From NCBI GenBank assembly GCA_015520895.1, contig WAPH01000004.1, positions 1 to 30,734 of the forward strand: a stretch of DNA of 30,734 bases, in the 5' to 3' direction. The stretch is from Nanobdellati archaeon (lineage in GTDB: Archaea; EX4484-52; JAADEF01). This document shows, in pieces, positions 25,256 to 30,734 of this stretch. The position numbers were made by a program, and so were the translations under genes. Numbering within the stretch: position 1 is the first letter of the stretch; each line of letters begins with the position of its first letter. The notes beneath the pieces were generated by a model. That model was not told the origin of the DNA. It did not search any database and saw nothing but the letters and a program-made list of their open reading frames with translations.

Positions 25256-25466
25256 AATTCTTAAATATTGTGTGGAACAGAGTCTCCTTAATAAGGTTAC
25301 TGAACTCTGAGACCTCTTCTACTGTAGGAGTCATTTTCAAAACTTCTTCTACAAACTTCCTGTAGGGTGAAGATACTAATGCATTAAACTTCGTAATAAC
25401 ATCTTTATACTTTTCCTTATTAATGTCTTCGACAAGATAAGGGAAAAAAGATGATAACTTCTTCAT
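25197..25466 (-). pseudogene. Middle fragment of the broken secreted metallopeptidase gene
   Basis: 89 codons of helical, charged sequence from ATG 25466 to a TGA at 25197-25199. The frame is open further upstream as far as the TGA at 25560-25562, adding 31 codons with no start. It therefore looks like the continuation of the signal-peptide fragment after a nonsense codon. It leaves frame after the A8 run at 25226-25233. No domain is recognised in this part. Confidence 0.5.
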
Positions 25467-25559
25467 CTTCTTGACATCGACTGAAACTCCCCATTCTTTC
25501 GATAACTCGTCTTCAAATTTCTTGAGAGTTTCTTTTTTAAGGTGTTCTCCGTAGCTAAC

Positions 25560-25889
25560 TCATTTATATATTGAATAATTAAGTCTGATTATGCCGTTAA
25601 TGGCTTCTACTGTTGGAGCACCACTATAAACTAAGGGTCTAAAATAATCTAGTTTTGTATCATTCAATTCTGCTTTGGGAATATTATCATTAAAATATTG
25701 GGATGATTCTTCCTTTGTTTTAGTATTTGCATAATACTCAAAAGTATTATAGGACGTTGATGTTCTTTCTTGTTTATGTGTTCTGATGAGATACTGCGTA
25801 TTTTCTAATGCATAAGATGGTGTGATAAGTATACTACCTGCTAACAACCAACCAAAAATATTCTTATAGATGCTTTTTAAGTGTTTCAT
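25560..25889 (-). pseudogene. Signal-peptide fragment of the broken secreted protein (109 aa)
   Basis: MKHLKSIYKNIFGWLLAGSILITPSYA is a clear secretion signal, followed by about 80 residues of Thr/Tyr/Asn-rich extracellular sequence ending at TGA 25560-25562. It is in the same frame as the middle fragment, so a single nonsense change may have split a longer secreted protein. On its own it could also be a small secreted protein. TGA is an ordinary stop elsewhere in the window (for example at 5112 and 17053), which argues against recoding. Confidence 0.5.
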
Positions 25890-26076
25890 AATTTTGTGTA
25901 GTTATCAAATAAATTTAAAAATGTTTATTACTCTTAGATTATAACTCTATCTATTTATTGTTAAGGTGTGATACCGAATATCTCTATGAATATGATTCTT
26001 ACTAATGTGTTTTTAATATCTCTGTATTACATGAGAGTAGTTAATCTTATTAAAATTAACTAATGCTTCATAAGGT

Positions 26077-26412
26077 ATGAAGTATAAAGACGATATGGAA
26101 GTGTATGCCGAAGAAGTGAGAAAGATATTAGGGGATATTAATAAGCTAGAGTTAGAGTATGTTGCTGTAAAGATAGCGGAAGTATTAGATAAGATATACT
26201 ATAAATCTTCTAAAACTAAAACATCGAAAAGTATGTCTTATGGTGAAGCATACCTTAAATATTTAAATACTGTTTTAGGAATGACCCGAAATACACCTTC
26301 TTATGATACTCACTTTTACTTGGTGAGTGGGATAAAAGGTGTTGGAGAGATAGCAAAGAAAGTGTATAATGATCACCGTCTTGATATGCTTTATAAAAAA
26401 ATTACTCAATAA
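26077..26412 (+). CDS. Hypothetical helical protein (111 aa)
   Basis: Not recognised. The sequence is soluble and mostly helical, with no signal or membrane segment. Charged N-terminal helices (about 5-45) are followed by 'SMSYGEAYLKYLNTVLGMTR' and a C-terminal helix. No Shine-Dalgarno is present at a useful distance, and an AT-rich box around 26050 suggests a leaderless transcript. Its 3' end overlaps the convergent 311-aa gene by 7 bases. The 187 bases upstream hold no gene or repeat that I can see. Confidence 0.55.
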   Translation: MKYKDDMEVYAEEVRKILGDINKLELEYVAVKIAEVLDKIYYKSSKTKTSKSMSYGEAYLKYLNTVLGMTRNTPSYDTHFYLVSGIKGVGEIAKKVYNDHRLDMLYKKITQ

Positions 26413-27341
26413 AAAGGACAATTTGCAACTTCTTTATAGCCATTAGTTTTATTAGTGGATTTCTCGTGAATAACAACTTTTATCCCACCATAAATTCTGC
26501 TAATTTCCTCATTACCTCCGTGTCTAGCCCATATGAATTCTAATACTTCTCTCTTTTTTAACTTTTTATTTTTGTCTTTTATTTCTTTGTAAACGATGTA
26601 TAATCTTCTGCTTTGTGATTCTTTCTTAGGAGCATATATTAATGTCTTATACTCTATTTTCTCATCTTTCATATCAATACTTTTTAAATCCTTAGGATGC
26701 GTAATTTTACCTCCTGTACTTGTATTTTTATAAGTGTGGTATTTGGAAAAAGGTTCGAGTCCTAAAACTGCATCAAGTAAGTTAGGAACATAATAAATAT
26801 GATCTTCTATATACAATTTAGCCACAGCCAATCCGTCCATTACTCTGTGTATATTTTCTTTTCCATACCATTGTTCTAACATATCGTAACCATCAATATG
26901 TTTTGTAGTAAGACAATTATTTTTAATTTTCTTAATATTTACTGCTTCATACATTTTTCTTATTATTCTTTCTGCTTCATTACTCCCCTCATATCCTCTG
27001 CTTTTAATCCATTTCTCTATATCAGCATAATTAACATAATTTCCTAAATTTTTATCCACCCATTCTAAAAGAAATTGGTAAAGAGCTTGCTCATCCACGC
27101 CAATCTCCTTGTAGCCTTCTTCTTCAATCCACTCTCTCTCCTCAAGAGTAACAGTACCTTTATACTTTGCCATAAGGAAATATGCTCTGTTCTTTCTATA
27201 CTGGTTTAATACTTCGTTAAACTCTTGATAAACATCGGTAGAGAGAAACATATCTTTCTCTTCGAGTATATTAGATATAAGTGCATCTACTAAGTGATCT
27301 TTTATCTTTATATAACCCAAGGAGTTTTGATCATTCACCAT
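26406..27341 (-). CDS. Hypothetical protein (311 aa)
   Basis: Not recognised. There is no signal peptide or membrane segment. The N-terminal half is helical with many aromatics and a possible winged-helix-like part around 110-145 ('NYADIEKWIKSRGYEGSNEA'). The C-terminal third is basic and strand-rich (KESQSRRLYIVYKEI; RIYGGIKVVIHEKS), which could bind nucleic acid. A 15-bp palindrome lies 2 bases upstream of the start. Position in an accessory-looking stretch with broken genes hints at acquired DNA, but no mobile-element gene is seen. Confidence 0.65.
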   Translation of the reverse strand: MVNDQNSLGYIKIKDHLVDALISNILEEKDMFLSTDVYQEFNEVLNQYRKNRAYFLMAKYKGTVTLEEREWIEEEGYKEIGVDEQALYQFLLEWVDKNLGNYVNYADIEKWIKSRGYEGSNEAERIIRKMYEAVNIKKIKNNCLTTKHIDGYDMLEQWYGKENIHRVMDGLAVAKLYIEDHIYYVPNLLDAVLGLEPFSKYHTYKNTSTGGKITHPKDLKSIDMKDEKIEYKTLIYAPKKESQSRRLYIVYKEIKDKNKKLKKREVLEFIWARHGGNEEISRIYGGIKVVIHEKSTNKTNGYKEVANCPFY

Positions 27342-27343
27342 AT

Positions 27344-27358
27344 TACTATATTATAGTA
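27344..27358. promoter_or_regulatory. Palindrome at start of the 311-aa gene
   Basis: TACTATA-T-TATAGTA is a perfect 7+1+7 inverted repeat beginning 2 bases before the ATG at 27341. It could be an operator or a hairpin covering the 5' end of the message. Being entirely AT apart from one G-C pair per arm, it could also arise by chance. Confidence 0.3.
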
Positions 27359-27427
27359 GTAAATATTTAAAAATCTTACGTTTACTTTTCTTTAAGGTTT
27401 AAAAAATCTCGCATTTAGTTTAAAATT

Positions 27428-28405
27428 ATGGAAAAAGATAAAAAAGCGGTTTTAAAAGAAAGTGAGGATGTTAAAGGGCTAGAGGTTCATGCTAAGGGTT
27501 TTGAGAAATCAATCTTATGGAAAAATCTTGGTTTTCAAGCAACCAATTTAGGGTATGCCATAGATTTATGGAAAACAATAGAAGGAAAAAGAGATGATAT
27601 AACAATATTTTTTGGTTTCACATCAAACATGATTTCATCAGGTTTAAGAGATATCATTACCTGGCTTGTCAAGAATAAAAAGGTTGATGTGATTGTTACT
27701 ACGGCGGGGGGTGTAGAAGAAGATATTATCAAGGTGTTTAAACCTTTTATTATTCAAAAGAATGGTTGGAATCTTGCAGGTAAAGACCTGCGTGAGAAAG
27801 GCATTAATAGAATAGGTAATATTTTAGTTCCTAATGATCGCTACATTGCTTTTGAAAAGCATATGATGCCTTTCTTTAAGCAATTATCGGAAGAACGAGA
27901 GGTATGGAGAGTAAGAGACTTTATCTGGAAGTTGGGTGAGAGTATTGAAAAACATAAGCTTCACGAGGAATCGTGGGTCTATTGGGCATATAAACACAAA
28001 ATTCCTGTTTTTTCTCCAGCGATAACAGATGGATCAATTGGAGATATGCTTTATTTTTTCAACAAATATGAAGCGAAGAAAAAACTACTTTTAGATATCG
28101 CTCAGGACTTAGAGGAAATAAACACCATAGCAGTTGATGCTAAAGAAACTGCTGTGATTATTTTAGGTGGTGGTTTAGTCAAGCATCATATCATTAACGC
28201 TAATCTCATGAGAGAAGGTGCTAATTACGCTATTTATATTAATACAGCCATAGAGCAGGACGGTTCATTAAGTGGCGCACCAGCAGAGGAATCAAAGGCA
28301 TGGGGTAAAATTAAAAGTGAGGAAGATAACGTTGCAGAAATATGGTGCGACGCGACTATTTGTTTTCCAATACTAGTTAAAGAAGTATTCTTTAAATCTG
28401 TTTAA
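27428..28405 (+). CDS. dys: Deoxyhypusine synthase
   Basis: Transfers the aminobutyl group of spermidine to a lysine of translation factor aIF5A, the first step of hypusine formation. Family hallmarks are present in order: FFGFTSNMISSGLRD near 61-75 (NAD site), TTAGGVEED at 91-99, SPAITDGSIGD near 196-206, and the catalytic lysine Lys252 in GGGLVKHHI, followed by YINTAIEQDGSLSGA. 325 aa, normal for the family. A TATA-like GGTTTAAAAAA lies about 26 nt upstream, so the message is probably leaderless. It overlaps the convergent phosphohexomutase gene by 4 bases. The aIF5A gene is not in the window. Confidence 0.95.
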   Translation: MEKDKKAVLKESEDVKGLEVHAKGFEKSILWKNLGFQATNLGYAIDLWKTIEGKRDDITIFFGFTSNMISSGLRDIITWLVKNKKVDVIVTTAGGVEEDIIKVFKPFIIQKNGWNLAGKDLREKGINRIGNILVPNDRYIAFEKHMMPFFKQLSEEREVWRVRDFIWKLGESIEKHKLHEESWVYWAYKHKIPVFSPAITDGSIGDMLYFFNKYEAKKKLLLDIAQDLEEINTIAVDAKETAVIILGGGLVKHHIINANLMREGANYAIYINTAIEQDGSLSGAPAEESKAWGKIKSEEDNVAEIWCDATICFPILVKEVFFKSV

Positions 28406-29745
28406 AATCTAATTCCCCATTTTTCAGCTTCTTTATTAATTCTAGATCTTATCTCCTCTGCCTTTTTTTCATCTTTTGCTTCTATACGCAAAGCAACTAC
28501 AGGTTCTGTATTAGACTTTCTAATTATAAACCATCCATCTTCCATCTCAACTCGTATACCATCCACATCTAATGCTCTTTCATACTCGGGAAAAATAGAG
28601 GCGTAATTTTCCTGGAAATAACTTATTATTTCATCTTGTAACTCCCATGATTTAACCTGTCTTCTTAATGGAGGAGTAGAGTAATAAGATGGAAATTCAT
28701 TAACCCATTCATATAATTTTTTCCCTGTATTATTAAGAAACTCTATTAGTTTAAACATAGCCAAAATTGCATCTTCATATACCTTACCTCTTATATTGAA
28801 ATAATAATGTCCGGAAAGTTCTCCTCCTATATTATACCCTTCATACATCTTCTCTTCAATAAAAGTATGGCCTACACGTGTTATACTTACACCCACATTA
28901 TAAGCATTAAGAAACTCTATAACGCTTTTAGAAACATTAACCTCAGTAATTACTTTAACCTTATTTCCTTGTTGCAATTCATTTAAAGCGAGTAATGCTA
29001 ATACTCTATCGCCACTCACATGATTACCTCTTTCATCAATAACTCCTAATCTATCACCATCACCATCAAAACCAAAGCCAATAATACTATTGACTGAGCA
29101 ATACCTCATAAGATCTTTAAGATTAGCAGGTTTGGAAGGATCAGGAGAATGAGACGGAAACCTACCATTTGGGATCCCATTAAACTTCTTAACTTTTAAT
29201 TGAGGAAAATTAGAAAATAAAAAAGGTTGCACTGCAGCTAAACTACCATTGCTAAAGTCTATAGCAATTTTTTTATTATATATTTCAACGTTTTCTTGAA
29301 TAAAGGGAACATACTCTTTCACAGATTCTTCTTCTTTTATTTCTTTAATATTTTTTTCAGATTCTTGAAAAGAAACTGGTTCGTCTAGACTCTTTCTTAA
29401 ATCAAAAATTTGTTGTGAAGTCAAAGATCTGCCATGATAGACTATCTTTAAACCATTATATTCGGGAGGGTTATGAGATGCTGTTACAACAACGCCTGCC
29501 TCTTTAAATTTACTGAAAAAATAGAGCATAGGTGTAGGTAGAGTTCTACGATATTCGATTAATCCTTTCTTTACTCCTTTTATAAATGCTTGAGCCAATG
29601 AAGGGGAGCTTTCTCTTACATCCTGAGCTATAACTAAATTAGATATATCGTAATTATTAGTAAAATAATAAGCTATCTTTGTAACAATATCTTCGTTAAT
29701 TTCATCAGGATATATGCCTCTAATATCATAAGCTTTGAATATCAT
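28402..29745 (-). CDS. Phosphomannomutase/phosphoglucomutase family enzyme
   Basis: Interconverts hexose 1- and 6-phosphates. The phosphoserine loop TASHNPPEYNG holds active Ser90; the Mg2+ loop DGDGDR is at 227-232; the sugar-binding loop GGELSGH is at 307-313; the phosphate-binding loop RKSNTEP is at 409-415. 447 aa, as usual for archaeal enzymes, which often accept both mannose and glucose phosphates. GlmM-type use with glucosamine phosphate cannot be excluded. It starts within the stop of the aldolase gene (ATGA), so the two are coupled and probably feed sugar nucleotide synthesis from gluconeogenesis. Confidence 0.93.
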   Translation of the reverse strand: MIFKAYDIRGIYPDEINEDIVTKIAYYFTNNYDISNLVIAQDVRESSPSLAQAFIKGVKKGLIEYRRTLPTPMLYFFSKFKEAGVVVTASHNPPEYNGLKIVYHGRSLTSQQIFDLRKSLDEPVSFQESEKNIKEIKEEESVKEYVPFIQENVEIYNKKIAIDFSNGSLAAVQPFLFSNFPQLKVKKFNGIPNGRFPSHSPDPSKPANLKDLMRYCSVNSIIGFGFDGDGDRLGVIDERGNHVSGDRVLALLALNELQQGNKVKVITEVNVSKSVIEFLNAYNVGVSITRVGHTFIEEKMYEGYNIGGELSGHYYFNIRGKVYEDAILAMFKLIEFLNNTGKKLYEWVNEFPSYYSTPPLRRQVKSWELQDEIISYFQENYASIFPEYERALDVDGIRVEMEDGWFIIRKSNTEPVVALRIEAKDEKKAEEIRSRINKEAEKWGIRF

Positions 29746-30497
29746 AATTTAAACACCTCTCTTATTCTTTTTAGAATGTCAAGTGCATTATCTCTCAACC
29801 ATACATTTCTACCTACTGCCAATCCTTGAGCTCCTGCTTTATATATATTCTTAACTTCATCTAAGAACTTTTCACTTTTAGCACCCCCTGCAACATAAAC
29901 ATAAAAATCATGCCCTGTAGGGGTATAAGATAAAGCTTCTTTGAAGGTTTCACAATCTCCAGTATACTTGACTTTTACTATATCTGCTCCTAATTCATAA
30001 CCCGCTCTTATGGCATACGCAACATAATCTTTTTTTTGCTCATGCTTTATATGAGGTGCTCTAACATAACTCCATAAAACAACAGCTAACCCTCTATCTT
30101 CTGCCTCTTTTCTCAACTTTGAGAAAGTTTCGATCATGTGTGCTTCATAAGGAGAACCAAAGTATATTGTATAACCAATAGCTTTAGCATGATATTTTAA
30201 GGCTTCATCTATACTTGCTGTTAAACCGGAAAAATATTTTTCCTTAGTAAGAAGAGTCTTACCGTTTAGTTTTAAAATAAGGTTAAGTTTCATTTCTTTA
30301 ATTTTTTTAAGGTTATGTTTTGCAGTCCCTGGTTGGAGGATAACGGCATTAACCTTTCCTTTCTTAGCAATGCTTAAAATATAAGAAGGATCAAAAGCGT
30401 TTCCTATCAGATCTTTTGGTCCATGCTCTAATCCATGATCATATGCAAGAAAAATACCTCTACCTCTTTTTAAACCTAAAATTTTATTAACATTCAT
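29742..30497 (-). CDS. Class I fructose-bisphosphate aldolase, archaeal DhnA type
   Basis: Joins or splits fructose 1,6-bisphosphate. DHGLEHGP, near the start, is the family signature, and ADIVKVKYTGD holds the Schiff-base lysine. An 'AVGRNVW' phosphate-binding segment lies near the C-terminus. I start at ATG 30497 because AAAGGTG (30504-30510) is six bases ahead; the GTG at 30506 would lie inside that site. This gives 251 aa. The closest alternative is the related ADH synthase of archaeal aromatic synthesis; pairing with a phosphohexomutase favours the aldolase. Confidence 0.9.
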   Translation of the reverse strand: MNVNKILGLKRGRGIFLAYDHGLEHGPKDLIGNAFDPSYILSIAKKGKVNAVILQPGTAKHNLKKIKEMKLNLILKLNGKTLLTKEKYFSGLTASIDEALKYHAKAIGYTIYFGSPYEAHMIETFSKLRKEAEDRGLAVVLWSYVRAPHIKHEQKKDYVAYAIRAGYELGADIVKVKYTGDCETFKEALSYTPTGHDFYVYVAGGAKSEKFLDEVKNIYKAGAQGLAVGRNVWLRDNALDILKRIREVFKL

Positions 30498-30563
30498 AAT
30501 ATCCACCTTTATTATTATTTATCTATGAAAAAATATATATGTAATAGGTATCATCATTAAATT

Positions 30564-30734
30564 ATGGTTGTAATTAAATCACTCTTACAAAAAAAGAATA
30601 ATAAGAGCACAAAAGGTCAAATAGCTATTTCTCATATGCAGGCAATAATTATTGTGGTAATTTCTTTGGCTTTATTACTTTCCTTTCATGCTCAAATATG
30701 GAATTTCTTGAAAAACTTTAATTTCTCATCTAAA
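30564..30734 (+). CDS. Prepilin-like protein, N-terminal part (partial)
   Basis: 57 codons before the window ends. A basic leader (KKNNKSTKG) precedes Q-I-A-I-S-H and a long hydrophobic helix (AIIIVVISLALLLSF), the same Lys-Gly plus helix layout as in the pilus locus at 2077-9635. An AT-rich AAAAAATATATATG box (30526-30539) sits about 28 nt before ATG 30564, indicating a leaderless transcript. Divergent from the aldolase gene. It suggests that a second group of pilin-like genes begins here. Confidence 0.6.
   Translation, partial: MVVIKSLLQKKNNKSTKGQIAISHMQAIIIVVISLALLLSFHAQIWNFLKNFNFSSK

Noticed and set aside
25560..25562. TGA as a recoded codon (selenocysteine or reassigned)
   Set aside because: TGA ends several intact genes here, no SECIS-like hairpin was evident, and the same gene also has a frameshift, so decay is simpler.
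25890..26076. Small RNA (C/D box) in the gap before the 111-aa gene
   Set aside because: No convincing RUGAUGA and CUGA box pair at proper spacing was found.

Overview
The window is AT-rich DNA (roughly 30% G+C by eye, not computed) from an archaeon. Archaeal markers are a tRNA-Met(CAU) gene with a 53-nt intron at position 37/38, deoxyhypusine synthase, a DhnA-type class I fructose-bisphosphate aldolase, archaeal pilins with K-G processing sites, a FlaI/TadA-type pilus ATPase, and a mix of leaderless promoters (AATTTATAA-like boxes about 27 nt before ATG) and AGGTGA-type Shine-Dalgarno sites. The many orphan surface proteins, Cys-x10-Cys repeats and compact overlapping genes fit a DPANN lineage (Nanoarchaeota/Woesearchaeota-like). 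That assignment is inference; no marker here settles it.

Layout. 1-207: end of an FNR-like oxidoreductase. 238-9635: a pilus-type locus. It has an orphan 609-aa coiled-coil protein, three atypical prepilin-like proteins (227, 662 and 121 aa), two convergent F-domain membrane proteins with their secretion ATPase, and two paralogous cysteine-containing pilins. 9607-12447: a Toprim protein and a Ca2+-type P-type ATPase. 12478-12549: a short repeat cluster with hairpins. 12646-15894: uridine kinase-like protein, 2-hydroxyacid dehydrogenase, zinc-ribbon membrane protein and a TtuA/Ncs6-type tRNA thiolase. 15891-18681: a membrane protein, then a two-gene surface unit with a Cys-repeat membrane protein and a secreted fibre-like protein. 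18668-22215: an operon of winged-helix regulator, CARDB-like surface protein, MacB/FtsX-type permease and ABC ATPase. 22264-23454: a secreted coiled-coil protein. 23527-23652: tRNA-Met. 23734-27341: accessory-looking stretch with a frameshifted methyltransferase, a secreted metallopeptidase gene broken by a stop and a frameshift, and two orphan genes. 27428-30506: deoxyhypusine synthase, then a phosphohexomutase/aldolase pair. 30564-30734: start of another prepilin-like gene.

How the genes fit together. Much of the window concerns the cell surface: up to six proteins with the same K-G prepilin-type N-terminus and a dedicated motor, a fibre unit, and an ABC system with a surface domain. The metabolic genes (aldolase, phosphohexomutase) suggest sugar phosphate metabolism. 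The two frameshifts at 23965-23971 and 25226-25233 both sit in runs of A. They could be decay, sequencing error or transcriptional slippage. No stretch over 300 bases is without a gene or gene remnant.
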